64,000 nucleotides of DNA from a bacterium (GTDB lineage Bacteria > Myxococcota_A > UBA9160 > UBA4427), in NCBI GenBank assembly GCA_024742285.1, contig JANSYR010000010.1, positions 62,001 through 126,000 of the forward strand, written 5' to 3'. A program made the position numbers and the translations under genes. Under the pieces are notes generated by a model. It was not told where the DNA came from. It did no database searches and saw only the letters and a program-made list of their open reading frames with translations. Of the stretch, positions 32,338 to 40,884 are shown piece after piece (position 1 is the stretch's first letter; the number at the start of each line of letters is the position of its first letter).

Positions 32338-33963
32338 ATGCCCGCTGACGAAGCCGTCCGACCCCTTCCCTCACGACTGATTCGCGTCGCGACCGTGGCG
32401 CTGGCGCTCGTGCTGTCCAGCGGCTGCATCTCGATCGGGGGCTCCGGGCTCGGCGTCGTCGATCGGGGGCGGAGCGAGGTGCGGCCGCGACTCCAGCCGC
32501 CGACCGGACGGATCGATTCGGGCGCACTCCCGTCGAATGCGGACCTCGACGTCGACTGCGACTTCGATCGCATGCGGGGCAGCACGCTCGGGGGCTACGT
32601 CGAGGTCGATGCGCCGGTGCGCTGCCCGGACGAGGACGTCGTTCGGTACCTGCAGGCGACCGGGTTCTTCTCGGGCTCGCCGGTCGAGGACCCGCCGGAG
32701 GTCCGCGTGTCGCTGCGCTTCGATCCGACGGCGACGCCCAGCTTCGAGCGTTGTGCGGGAAGCGATGATCCGATGCCGGCGGTGCTGCCGGTGGTCGCGC
32801 AGTTCGACCCGGGGCGCGTGGCCTACGGGACCCGGGAGATCGGGGCGATCGCGGACATCTCGATCCAGTGGGAGGATCGTGCCCCCCGCTTCCTGAACGG
32901 GACGGGCTTCGCTCCGGGCGTCGATTGTGGTCCGATGGAGTTCATGGCCGCCGCGGAGCGTCGCTTCGTCGGGCGGGTCGGATCCCGGCTCGGAGAGGCG
33001 GCGCACGCGGCCCTCGAAGCCGCGCTCCTCGGTCGGGTCTCCGAGCGGGTGGCGTTCGTGCCGAAACCGTCGCCTTCGCCTCGGCAACCCCAGAACCAGA
33101 ATCAGAACGAGAACCAGAACCCGGGCCAGTGGACGACGAATTCCCTGACCCCGCCCACGCCGCCGTCCATCGCCGGCAGCGGGGCCGTTCCCGATCCGTC
33201 TCGGCCGACCCGGACGGACGCCGGGCCGATCGTCCTGCCGCCGGGAGGCTTCGGCCGCTATTCGGCGCTCGTGATCGGCGTCGACCGGTACGACCACCTG
33301 CCGGCGCTCGGGAACGCCGTGCGAGATGCCCGCGCGGTCGGCGCACTCCTCGAACAGGGCTACGGCTACGAGGTCACGACCCTCGAGAATCCGGGGCGTG
33401 CCGACATCCTGAAGGCCCTGGTCGGCCTCCGAAGGACCCTTTCCGAGGACGACAACCTCCTGATCTACTACGCCGGTCACGGCTGGCTCGATCCGGAGGC
33501 GGACGAGGGCTACTGGCTCCCGAGCGACGCGGACCGCGAGGACCCCACGAACTGGATCTCGAACGACACGATCACCGCTCAGCTCCGGGCGCTCCGGGCG
33601 AAGCACGTCATGGTCGTGGCCGACAGCTGCTATTCGGGGAAGCTCGTCCGTGGGATCAAGGTCGGGACCCGGCCCTCGGACTACTTCGCTCGGATGGCGG
33701 AGCGCCGGGCCCGGGTCGTGATGTCCTCGGGCGGCCTCGAGCCGGTCTACGACGCCGGCGGGCGAGGGGGGCACTCGGTCTTCGCCGCGGCCTTCATGGC
33801 GGCCCTCGAGGAGAACGAGGCGATCGTCGACGGCTCGACGATCTTCTCGCGGATCCGGCGGCCGGTCATGGCCAACGCGGACCAGATTCCCGAGTACGCG
33901 GACATCCGGCTGGCCGGACATGACGGTGGGGACTTTCTTTTCGTCCGCAAGGGTGCGTACTAA
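32338..33963 (+). CDS. Caspase-fold (peptidase C14) lipoprotein
   Basis: A 541-residue predicted lipoprotein: Arg-rich n-region, hydrophobic core (VATVALALVLSSGC) and a lipobox with Cys at about residue 30. The middle (about 30-240) is unrecognised and contains several Cys. A low-complexity linker (QNQNQNENQN) follows, then a C-terminal caspase p20-type domain: SALVIGVDRYDHLPALGNAV, catalytic His about 381 in YYAGHGW and Cys about 431 in VVADSCYSGKL. Such bacterial metacaspase-like proteases cut after basic residues or act in signalling and death-like responses. ATG 32338 fits the signal peptide better than an ATG 8 codons upstream. Location is likely the periplasmic face of a membrane. Confidence 0.88.
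   Translation: MPADEAVRPLPSRLIRVATVALALVLSSGCISIGGSGLGVVDRGRSEVRPRLQPPTGRIDSGALPSNADLDVDCDFDRMRGSTLGGYVEVDAPVRCPDEDVVRYLQATGFFSGSPVEDPPEVRVSLRFDPTATPSFERCAGSDDPMPAVLPVVAQFDPGRVAYGTREIGAIADISIQWEDRAPRFLNGTGFAPGVDCGPMEFMAAAERRFVGRVGSRLGEAAHAALEAALLGRVSERVAFVPKPSPSPRQPQNQNQNENQNPGQWTTNSLTPPTPPSIAGSGAVPDPSRPTRTDAGPIVLPPGGFGRYSALVIGVDRYDHLPALGNAVRDARAVGALLEQGYGYEVTTLENPGRADILKALVGLRRTLSEDDNLLIYYAGHGWLDPEADEGYWLPSDADREDPTNWISNDTITAQLRALRAKHVMVVADSCYSGKLVRGIKVGTRPSDYFARMAERRARVVMSSGGLEPVYDAGGRGGHSVFAAAFMAALEENEAIVDGSTIFSRIRRPVMANADQIPEYADIRLAGHDGGDFLFVRKGAY
33091..33120 (+). repeat. Five-copy hexanucleotide repeat in the caspase-lipoprotein linker
   Basis: Five tandem copies of a near-identical 6-mer (CAGAAC type, with CAGAAT and GAGAAC variants) encode Gln-Asn or Glu-Asn pairs. 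Slippage could change linker length by two residues per unit without loss of frame. Confidence 0.75.
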
Positions 33964-34576
33964 CGGGCACTTTTCCGGCCGCGCAGATCCGGCGCGCCGG
34001 CGCTCGGGGGCCCCGCCGGGGCATCGAGGCGGACGGGGAGCGAGATCGCGTTGTGCGCGCCCGGGCGGGTTCGAGGCGCTCGTGCGATGCCGGTCGAGAC
34101 CCGCGCGGGTTGGCCGCAACGCCCCGGAAATCCGGGCGATTTGGTTGCCCCGGCCCGGGGGAATCGCTACTCAAGCGCCCGGGATCGTTCACCCCGCAGC
34201 GCCGATCGAGCGCCGCAGGCCCCCGCCCGGGAGCCGCGGCGTTCGGCTTGTCGACCGGGCTGTCGCCGACCCACTCCGCGCAGCCCGTCGGGCGCCGGGG
34301 CGGACCGCGGTGACGGCGCGTCGCGCCGAGCCAGGGCGACGGGACGAAGGGTCCGACTGCCCCCCGGAGACCAACCCGGTCGAGCGTGGGCGGCGCGTCC
34401 CTACGCGTCGGCCCGAGGGCGTCGCGAAGCAGGGGGCGTGGACCGGATCCGCCGGACGGCCCGAGAGTGTGCACGCGATTCGGCGAGAGCCGGGCAGGAC
34501 CGAACATCTGAGCAGGACGAAGCCGCATCCGAGCCGGGAGCCCCACCCGATCCGGATGACGTGCACATGATGCGAC
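33964..34576. other. Long non-coding region upstream of the pyrophosphatase gene
   Basis: About 610 bp after the caspase-lipoprotein stop. The open frames here translate into Arg/Pro/Gly-rich sequence without a fold or a ribosome binding site, so I do not call a gene. It must contain the promoter of the pyrophosphatase; I could not identify a clear -35/-10 pair. No tRNA or recognised riboswitch motif was seen. Confidence 0.6.
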
Positions 34577-34636
34577 GGGTCTTCGCCCCGCCGGCTCCTC
34601 GAGCCGCGGGCCGAACCGGACCCGGGGCGAAAACCC
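34577..34636 (+). promoter_or_regulatory. Structured 5' leader hairpin before the pyrophosphatase gene
   Basis: GGGTCTTCGCCCCG (34577-34590) pairs with CGGGGCGAAAACCC (34623-34636): a 14-position stem with one mismatch. The 32-nt interior contains a 6-bp hairpin, CGGCTC/GAGCCG around CTC. The outer stem ends next to the AAGAGGA ribosome-binding region and 18 nt before the ATG, so it could modulate translation of hppA. Confidence 0.55.
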
Positions 34637-34654
34637 AAGAGGACGGAATCGACG

Positions 34655-36763
34655 ATGAGTGAATTGATCGGACAACTGACGACCGTGTCGCTGGTGGCGA
34701 GCGTGGTCGGTCTCGCGGTCGCGGTGTTCTTCTACTTCCGGGTGAAGGGTCTCCCGGAAGGCAACGACACGATGAACATGATCGCTCGCTTCATCCGCGA
34801 AGGCGCGATGGCCTTCCTGATGCGCGAGTACCGCGTCCTCGCCGTCTACTCGGTGGCCGTCTTCGCGTTCCTCTTCTTCGCGTTCAACGGTCAGGGCGAA
34901 GGCATGGGCCTCCTCGCCGGTGGCTGCTTCCTCTTCGGCGCTTTCCTCTCCCTCCTCTCCGGCTTCGTCGGCATGAAGGCGGCGACCTACGCGAACGTCC
35001 GGACCTGCCAGGCGGCCCGCGAGGGCAGCAAGCCGAACGCGCTGCTGACGGCCCTCGACGGCGGCGCCGTCATGGGCCTCTTCGTCGCGGCCACCGCAGT
35101 GATGGGGCTCGCGATTCTCTACTACATCTACGCGGGCGATCCGCACCTCGCGACGGTGCTCCACTCCTTCGCCGTGGGCGCTTCGTCGATCGCGCTCTTC
35201 TCGCGCATCGGCGGCGGCATCTACACGAAGGCCGCCGACGTCGGCTCGGACATCGCCGGCAAGGTCGTCGAGGGCATCCCGGAAGACGATCCGCGGAACC
35301 CGGGCGGCATCGCCGACAACGTGGGCGACAACGTGGGCGACGTGGCCGGCATGGGCGCCGACATCTACGAGTCGCTGGTCGCGGCGGTCGTCGCGGCCAT
35401 GGCGATCGCGCTGACCGCGGACGCCAGCTACGTCAGCAGCCTCTTCACGGATGCCTCGATGTCGGACGTCGAGACCCGCGCGCTGGCGGTCACGCTGCCG
35501 GTCTTCCTCTCCGGCGTCGGACTCGCCGTGTCGATCGTCTGCATCTTCATCGCCCGAGCGCTCCGCCAGAACTCCCCGGCGATGGTTCTGCGGGCCGCGT
35601 TGGTCGTGCCTTCGCTGATCATCTCGATCGTGTCCTTCGTGATCATGCCGATGCTGAACGTCTCCCAGGCGGTCACCTGGGCGATCACCGCCGGCGCGAT
35701 CGGCGGCGCGATCATCGGTCTGATCACCGAGTTCTACACCGCGTGGAGCCCGGTCGAGCGCGTCGCCGAGTCGTCCAAGACCGGCGCCGGTACGGGCGTG
35801 ATCTCCGGCCTCGCGGTCGGCATGGAATCGACGGTCGTCTCGCTCTTCATCGTGGCCGTCGTCGGCTTCCTCGCCGCCTACGTGATGCCCGGGGGCATGG
35901 AACTCTACGGCATCGCGATGGGCGCGGTCGGCATGCTCGCCGGTACCGCGATCGTGATGACGGTCGACGCCTACGGTCCGATCTCGGACAACGCCGGCGG
36001 CATCTCGGAGATGAGCGAGCTCGGCAGCGAGGTCCGCGACATCACCGACGAGCTCGACTCGGTCGGCAACACGACGGCGGCGATCGGCAAGGGCTTCGCG
36101 ATCGGCTCGGCGACCCTGACTGTCCTCTCGCTCTTCAGCGCGTTCATCCTCGAGGTGAACCACGTGCGCGTGAATTCGGGCATGGAGGCCATGGTCCTCA
36201 AGCTCGACGAGGCGCGGATCCTGATCGGCCTGCTGCTGGGCGCGTGTCTGCCCTACGCGGTCGGCGCGTCGACGATGACGGCGGTCGGTGCGGCCGCGCA
36301 GTCGATCATCGACGAGATCATCCGCCAGTTCAACGAGATCCCCGGTCTCCGCGAAGGCAAGGCCGACCCGGACGGAACGGCGATCGTCGACATCGCGACC
36401 CGCGCGGCGCTCCGCCAGATGGTGCTGCCGGGCAGCGTGGCGATCCTCGCCCCCGTGACCATCGGCTTCGTCCTCGGCCCGAAGGCGCTCGCCGGCATGC
36501 TCGCCGGCGCGGTGGCCGTCGGCGCCTCGCTCTCGCTCTTCATGGCGAACGCGGGCGGCGCCTGGGACAACGCCAAGAAGTTCATCGAAGCGGGCGGCCT
36601 CGAGGGTCATCCGAAGGGTTCCGACGCTCACAAGGCGGCGGTCATCGGCGACACGGTCGGCGATCCCTTCAAGGACACCTCGGGCCCCGGCGTAGCGATC
36701 CTGATCAAGGTGATGAGCGTCGTCTCGCTGCTCATCGCGCCGCTCATCGCGACGCTTGGTTAG
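34655..36763 (+). CDS. hppA: Membrane-bound pyrophosphatase, K+-dependent type
   Basis: A 702-residue polytopic protein with the mPPase signature region [20 protein letters not shown] and [20 protein letters not shown], rich in the Asp that bind Mg-PPi, and the later [16 protein letters not shown]. The K+-dependence site reads [10 protein letters not shown] with Ala (about 475) where K+-independent H+ pumps have Lys, so it is predicted K+-dependent. K+-dependent enzymes pump H+, Na+ or both; the sequence alone does not decide. It hydrolyses PPi, which acyl-CoA synthetases in this window produce. A structured leader precedes it and a strong hairpin follows 83 bp downstream. Confidence 0.97.
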   Translation: MSELIGQLTTVSLVASVVGLAVAVFFYFRVKGLPEGNDTMNMIARFIREGAMAFLMREYRVLAVYSVAVFAFLFFAFNGQGEGMGLLAGGCFLFGAFLSLLSGFVGMKAATYANVRTCQAAREGSKPNALLTALDGGAVMGLFVAATAVMGLAILYYIYAGDPHLATVLHSFAVGASSIALFSRIGGGIYTKAADVGSDIAGKVVEGIPEDDPRNPGGIADNVGDNVGDVAGMGADIYESLVAAVVAAMAIALTADASYVSSLFTDASMSDVETRALAVTLPVFLSGVGLAVSIVCIFIARALRQNSPAMVLRAALVVPSLIISIVSFVIMPMLNVSQAVTWAITAGAIGGAIIGLITEFYTAWSPVERVAESSKTGAGTGVISGLAVGMESTVVSLFIVAVVGFLAAYVMPGGMELYGIAMGAVGMLAGTAIVMTVDAYGPISDNAGGISEMSELGSEVRDITDELDSVGNTTAAIGKGFAIGSATLTVLSLFSAFILEVNHVRVNSGMEAMVLKLDEARILIGLLLGACLPYAVGASTMTAVGAAAQSIIDEIIRQFNEIPGLREGKADPDGTAIVDIATRAALRQMVLPGSVAILAPVTIGFVLGPKALAGMLAGAVAVGASLSLFMANAGGAWDNAKKFIEAGGLEGHPKGSDAHKAAVIGDTVGDPFKDTSGPGVAILIKVMSVVSLLIAPLIATLG

Positions 36764-36782
36764 GTCACAGGAGCTCGGCTGA

Positions 36783-36820
36783 GCCGCAGGCGCTCGGTCG
36801 GGCCGCGGGCGCTCGGCGGA
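36783..36820 (+). repeat. Imperfect tandem 19-bp repeat after the pyrophosphatase gene
   Basis: Two adjacent 19-bp units, GCCGCAGGCGCTCGGTCGG and a variant sharing about 15 positions. The core resembles the GCCCGCAGGCG element of the tandem repeat at 46109-46160, suggesting a dispersed intergenic repeat in this genome. Confidence 0.45.
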
Positions 36821-36846
36821 GAACCGCCTGCGTCTGACTGAATGAC

Positions 36847-36882
36847 GAACGCCCCGGTCGGGATCTCCCGGCCGGGGCGTTC
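36847..36882 (+). terminator. Strong hairpin terminator, probably bidirectional
   Basis: A 17-bp stem with a single G-T wobble (36847-36863 with 36866-36882) and a tiny loop. No clear T tract follows. Placed between the pyrophosphatase gene and the convergent gene at 37102, it can serve both. Confidence 0.75.
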
Positions 36883-37101
36883 TGCGTGGCGGTGGGGACG
36901 AATCTCCCCGCCGACGCGAGCCGGCCCGGAGAGGTGGACCGACGATTGCACCCTCCCGAGATCGCGCGAGTTCGTCGTCTGATTCGCTCGAGGTCGAGAA
37001 CGGCGGGTCTCGTTTCTCTCGCGGATCGTGGATCGCGGTACTCGCTTCCACGGCTTCCGGCGGAGCGGGCAGCGCGGGTGCATTCCTCGGTCCACTTTGG
37101 A

Positions 37102-37596
37102 TCAGCCGAGGGCGAGCGGCTCGACTTCCTCGGCCACGGCCGAGCTCCACGCGCCGACGACGCACGCAGCCGCGATCAGCGCGGCGAACCCGTGAAGGCC
37201 CGCGGCGATCCCCTCGCAGTGTTCGAGGAGGCCCCATCGGCCGAGCAGCCAGTTCCAGTCGTGGATGTGGCCGCCGACCAGCGGGAGCGCCTGGGCCTGC
37301 GCATCACCGAGATAGCGGGCAGTGTTCATCAGGCTCTCGGCCAGCCAGATGCCCATCAGCCAGGCCTCGAAGAGTTGGCGGGCACGCAGGAAGTGAAGGG
37401 CGCAGGCGACCGGAAAGAAGAGCTGGCCGAAGGTGCCGCCGAGGAAGTGGAGCGTCTCGCCGAAGAAGCCCAGGAAGACATGACCCGCCTCGTGGAAGAG
37501 CAGGTTCACGCCGTCGAGAAAGTGATAGTCGTAGTCGAAGACGAGCCAGACGACGTACACGAGAACGGGGATCAGGAGGAGGCGCTTGGCGGACAT
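37102..37596 (-). CDS. Small integral membrane protein with HEAGH zinc-peptidase motif
   Basis: A 164-residue polytopic protein with about four hydrophobic segments. A HExxH motif sits in the second helix (NLLFHEAGHVFLGFFGE), and a conserved-looking FGETLHFLGGTFGQLFFPV follows; an Asp in YLGDAQ could be the third ligand. This looks like a minimal intramembrane metallopeptidase-like protein related in style to M50, but the M50 LDG motif is not obvious. Substrate and activity unknown. It converges on the pyrophosphatase gene and is divergent from the SDR gene at 37880. Confidence 0.75.
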   Translation of the reverse strand: MSAKRLLLIPVLVYVVWLVFDYDYHFLDGVNLLFHEAGHVFLGFFGETLHFLGGTFGQLFFPVACALHFLRARQLFEAWLMGIWLAESLMNTARYLGDAQAQALPLVGGHIHDWNWLLGRWGLLEHCEGIAAGLHGFAALIAAACVVGAWSSAVAEEVEPLALG

Positions 37597-37879
37597 GAGG
37601 GCGGAATCGGCCGACCGGCGCCTCGACCTTCGGGCCGCCTGGGAAGCGCGGCGCGCCAGCCGCCGAACCGCGCTTCGAGCCGGGCGACGTCTCCCCGGCG
37701 GGAGCGAGGCGCGTGGGGCCCGGCGGCCTCGAGCGGTCTCCGCGTTCCGTCGCCGTCGCTACACAAGCGGGGGCCGAACGCCTATCCTCCGCGCGCTCCG
37801 GGCCCCGGCCCCTCCCTCTACACCTCAGCCCCATCCGCCGCGCGCGACCTGCCGCGGTCAGCAGGAGTCTCCACGCGTC

Positions 37880-38650
37880 ATGGATCTGAACGCCACTTCC
37901 TCGATCATCACCGGCGGTGCGTCGGGCATCGGCCTCGCCACGGCCAAGCAGGTCGCGGCCCTCGGCGGTCGCGTCGTCGTCGCCGACCTCAACGAAGAGA
38001 AGGGAAAGGCGGTCGCCGACGAGCTCGGTGGCGTCTTCGTCAAGACCGACGTCTCCGACGAGGCGCAGGCCCAGGCCGCCGTCGACGCGGCGCTCGAGCT
38101 CGGTCCCCTCCGCACGGTCCTGAACTCTGCGGGCCTCGGCAGCGCCGGTCGCACCGTCGACCGCGAGGGCAACCCCTTCAACCTCGACAACTTCTCCTTC
38201 GTGATCAAGGTGAACCTGATCGGCACGTTCAACGTGACCCGCCTCGCCGCGGCGGCGATGTCGAAGCAGGATCCGGTGGACGACGACGGCCAGCGGGGCT
38301 CGATCGTGAATCTCGCCTCGGTCGCGGCCTTCGACGGTCAGATCGGCCAGTGCGCCTACTCGGCCTCGAAGGGCGGCGTGGTCGGCATGACCCTCCCGAT
38401 CGCGCGCGACCTCGCCGCGGTCGGCATCCGGGTGAACTGCATCGCCCCCGGCCTGATCGATACGCCGATCTACGGCGAGGGCGAGGGCTCGGAGAAGTTC
38501 AAGGCCCATCTCGGTCAGAGCGTGCTCTTCCCGAAGCGCCTCGGCGTCGGCGCAGAGCTCGCCTCGATGGTGCTCGAGCTCTTCCAGAACGACTACATGA
38601 ACGGAGAGACGATCCGCGTCGACGGCGGCATCCGCATGCCCCCGAAGTAG
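37880..38650 (+). CDS. SDR dehydrogenase, HSD10 / 3-hydroxyacyl-CoA dehydrogenase type
   Basis: A 256-residue SDR with TGGASGIG (SIITGGASGIGLATAKQ), the NAD-preferring ADLNEEKG, NSAGLG, the catalytic Ser (NLASVAAF) and YSASKGGVV. It also has the HSD10-like NPFNLDNFSFVIKVNLIGTF region, known from type II 3-hydroxyacyl-CoA dehydrogenases that act on branched-chain acyl-CoA and steroids. Start ATG 37880 is chosen because the fold begins there, with CAGGAG upstream. It heads a three-gene unit with ICMT-like and TMEM220-like membrane proteins. Confidence 0.93.
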   Translation: MDLNATSSIITGGASGIGLATAKQVAALGGRVVVADLNEEKGKAVADELGGVFVKTDVSDEAQAQAAVDAALELGPLRTVLNSAGLGSAGRTVDREGNPFNLDNFSFVIKVNLIGTFNVTRLAAAAMSKQDPVDDDGQRGSIVNLASVAAFDGQIGQCAYSASKGGVVGMTLPIARDLAAVGIRVNCIAPGLIDTPIYGEGEGSEKFKAHLGQSVLFPKRLGVGAELASMVLELFQNDYMNGETIRVDGGIRMPPK

Positions 38651-38701
38651 GCGGAACCCTCCGGACGCGGGCGCAGAGACGGACGCGAGGCGGACAGACG
38701 C

Positions 38702-39622
38702 ATGCGAATCGGCCGCCGGAACCTGCGCAAGGGCCTCCTTGCGGTGGGCTGTGTGCTCGGCGCACCGTCCACCGGCGGGCTGGTCGCGGGGGGCGCGCTG
38801 ATCGCGCTCGGCGGAGCGCTCCACCTCTGGTCGAAGGGCTGCCTCGAGCAGAACCGGCGACTGATCACCGCCGGTCCCTATCGCTACGTCCGCAATCCCT
38901 TCTATCTGGCGAATGCGCTGATCGATGCGGGTCTCTGCGTCGTGGTCGGCGTCGTCTGGATCGCGGCCCTCTTCGCCGTCCTCTGGCTCCTCGCCTATCG
39001 CGACACGATCGACGGGGAGGAGCGCAAGCTCGCCGATCTCTTCCCCGACGAGTATCCGCGCTATGTCGCCGCCGTGCCGCGCCTCGTTCCGAACGGCTCG
39101 GCCTGGCCGCGCGCCGCCGTGACCGGTCACTTCAGCTGGGACAACGACGGACTCGCGCGGGGGCAGGAGTACGCCCGGCTCGTCGGAATCGCCCTGGGGC
39201 CCGCGGTGGTCGTCGCGGGCGCCGTGCTTCGGCGGGACGGCGTGGAGGTCTTCGCGTCCGGCAACGAGGTGCGCCTCGCGAGCTTCGTCGCGCTCCCCTC
39301 GCTCTGGGTGTGGAAGCTCGCGATCGCCGAAGCGTTCCGCCGTCCCGAATCGGCGCTGGTCGGCACGGCCTTCGCCCGAAGCGGGCGGCTCGCGCTGGCG
39401 GCGGGACTCGTCGGTCTCGCGCTGTGGCTCGCTCCGGACCAGGCACCGCTCGCGATCCTCGCGGCGGGGTGGGCGGGGCTCGCGTTGCTGGACGAGTTCG
39501 CGGCGCGTCGAACGGACGCCGGCACGCCGCGGGTACGCTGGCGCTATCTGGGACCCGTTGCGCTCGGGAGTCTCGTCGCGGGGGCGATGCTCGGGGCGCG
39601 GGCGCTCGGCGCGTTCGCGTAG
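38702..39622 (+). CDS. Isoprenylcysteine-methyltransferase-like membrane protein
   Basis: A 306-residue polytopic protein. The conserved ICMT/PEMT-like motif LITAGPYRYVRNPFYLAN and the acidic/basic pair EERKLADLFPDEYPRY are present in the N-terminal half, which matches the catalytic domain of these SAM-dependent methyltransferases. The C-terminal half adds four or more hydrophobic helices that I cannot place. It probably methylates a lipid, thiol or carboxylate at the membrane. It is 51 bp after the SDR gene and 18 bp before the TMEM220-like gene. Confidence 0.8.
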   Translation: MRIGRRNLRKGLLAVGCVLGAPSTGGLVAGGALIALGGALHLWSKGCLEQNRRLITAGPYRYVRNPFYLANALIDAGLCVVVGVVWIAALFAVLWLLAYRDTIDGEERKLADLFPDEYPRYVAAVPRLVPNGSAWPRAAVTGHFSWDNDGLARGQEYARLVGIALGPAVVVAGAVLRRDGVEVFASGNEVRLASFVALPSLWVWKLAIAEAFRRPESALVGTAFARSGRLALAAGLVGLALWLAPDQAPLAILAAGWAGLALLDEFAARRTDAGTPRVRWRYLGPVALGSLVAGAMLGARALGAFA

Positions 39623-39640
39623 AGGCAGGAGAACCGGTCG

Positions 39641-40000
39641 ATGCGAATCGCGTGCTTCGTGTTCACGGCGCTCTTTCTCGTGGGCGCCGCGGTCCAGTGG
39701 AACGATCCGGATCCGATCGCCTGGATCGTCGCGTATCTCCTGGGCGCCGGACTCTCGCTCCAGGCTGCGCTCGGCAAGCCGTCGTTCCTGGCGAACGCCC
39801 TCGCGGCGGTGGTCTTCGGGATGGGCTTCGCGGCCCTGGCCGCGACGATCCCCGATGCCCCGGACGAGGCGTTCACTTCGTTCCAGATGCGCGAGACGAG
39901 TCACGAAGAGCCGCGCGAAGCCGTGGGCCTCGGGCTGCTCAGCGTGTGGAGCGCGGTCCTCGCGTTCCGGTCGAGATCGCCGGCGCTTCGGGAGGACTGA
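39641..40000 (+). CDS. TMEM220-like membrane protein
   Basis: A 119-residue protein with three hydrophobic segments. The N-terminal half carries the family motif VQWNDPDPIAWIVAYLLGAG and the rest includes LLSVWSAVLAF. TMEM220-family proteins occur from bacteria to animals and their function is not known. It is the last gene of the three-gene unit beginning at 37880 and converges on the Coq4-like gene. Confidence 0.75.
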   Translation: MRIACFVFTALFLVGAAVQWNDPDPIAWIVAYLLGAGLSLQAALGKPSFLANALAAVVFGMGFAALAATIPDAPDEAFTSFQMRETSHEEPREAVGLGLLSVWSAVLAFRSRSPALRED

Positions 40001-40021
40001 GTCCCCCCGTGGCCGGCCGCC

Positions 40022-40771
40022 TCACGCGTGGGCTTCGGCGGCCTTCGGCGTCCGGTGGTCCCACGGGCGATAGGGGCGGAGCGGAGGCACGCCGAGCTCC
40101 CTTCGGACCTCTTCGAGCGGAAGAGGAAGGAGCCGCTCCCAGTCCGCCGCGAGGAGGTAGTCCGCCCCTCGTCCACGACGTCGTCCGCGGAAGCCGGTCA
40201 CGAGGACGTCGAAGCGGCCCGTCCTGAGCGCGATCCCGATCAACTGCAGCCAGGACGAGATCGTCATCGCGCGGTAGCCGACCTGGACGGCCTGGAAGTT
40301 CACGATCGCGAGCTCGCCGGCCATGTCGGTTCCGTAGCCGGTCACGACGTGCCAGAGGTCGTGCAGATCGCGGAAGCGGTCGTGCAGGTACGCGACTTCG
40401 GGGGAGGCGTCGGGCACGAATCCTTCGGTCTCGGCGCGTGCGACGCGCACCTCTTCCGCGAGGTGCTCGGGATAGAGGCCGTTGTCCTCCGCGAACGCGC
40501 AGTAGGTTCGTCCCAGACTGCCCTCGGGCATGGCGCGCAAGCGATCGCGATCCGCGACGAGGGCGAGTGCGTCGTGGCGCTCGTCGAGCAGTCGTCGTCC
40601 GAGTGTCGTGGCGCGCATCCGGGCGAGCATCGTCGCGTCGCCGCGTCCGAGCGCGAGCGAGAGCGCGTCGAAGCTCTGGACGGCGGGGGCGACCGCTTCC
40701 GGGTCCTTGCCCTGGAGGCGGATCTTCCGGATGGCCGAGCGCAGGTTCTCGAATCGCGTCGAAAGGGGCAT
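40022..40771 (-). CDS. Coq4-family protein
   Basis: A 249-residue soluble protein with the Coq4 metal-binding motif HDxxH(x)11E as HDLWHVVTGYGTDMAGE (His137, His141, Glu153). The sequence around it (YLHDRFRDLHDLWHV and NFQAVQVGYR) is characteristic. In eukaryotes Coq4 is needed for ubiquinone synthesis and performs oxidative decarboxylation at C1 of the ring. Bacterial relatives are scattered and often of unknown role. It stands alone on the minus strand, with no other ubiquinone gene nearby. Confidence 0.9.
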   Translation of the reverse strand: MPLSTRFENLRSAIRKIRLQGKDPEAVAPAVQSFDALSLALGRGDATMLARMRATTLGRRLLDERHDALALVADRDRLRAMPEGSLGRTYCAFAEDNGLYPEHLAEEVRVARAETEGFVPDASPEVAYLHDRFRDLHDLWHVVTGYGTDMAGELAIVNFQAVQVGYRAMTISSWLQLIGIALRTGRFDVLVTGFRGRRRGRGADYLLAADWERLLPLPLEEVRRELGVPPLRPYRPWDHRTPKAAEAHA

Positions 40772-40884
40772 GGCGCGCCGCTCCGCGGGTTCCCGGCCAG
40801 AATAGACAGGGGGCGGACCCGTGTCTAACCTGACTCACGAGCGCGACGCACGGTTTCGCCGGACACGCCTCTCGGGAGGACGCC

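Noticed and set aside
33091-33120. Short tandem repeat considered as a CRISPR fragment
   Set aside because: Units are 6 bp, in frame and within a coding sequence, with no spacers and no cas genes in the window.
33964-34570. Possible small genes in the gap before the pyrophosphatase
   Set aside because: All open frames are Arg/Pro/Gly-rich, lack a ribosome-binding site and match no family pattern. Recorded as non-coding.
33866-37237. Very long open frame antisense to the pyrophosphatase gene (over 1100 codons)
   Set aside because: The product is a low-complexity Arg/Asp/Glu/His-rich string without a fold, and lies opposite an unmistakable membrane pyrophosphatase. It is the usual stop-poor shadow frame of GC-rich coding DNA.
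36886-40227. Long plus-strand open frame spanning four other genes
   Set aside because: It is Arg/Gly/Pro-rich and crosses genes with clear family motifs in other frames and on both strands; no start or family support.
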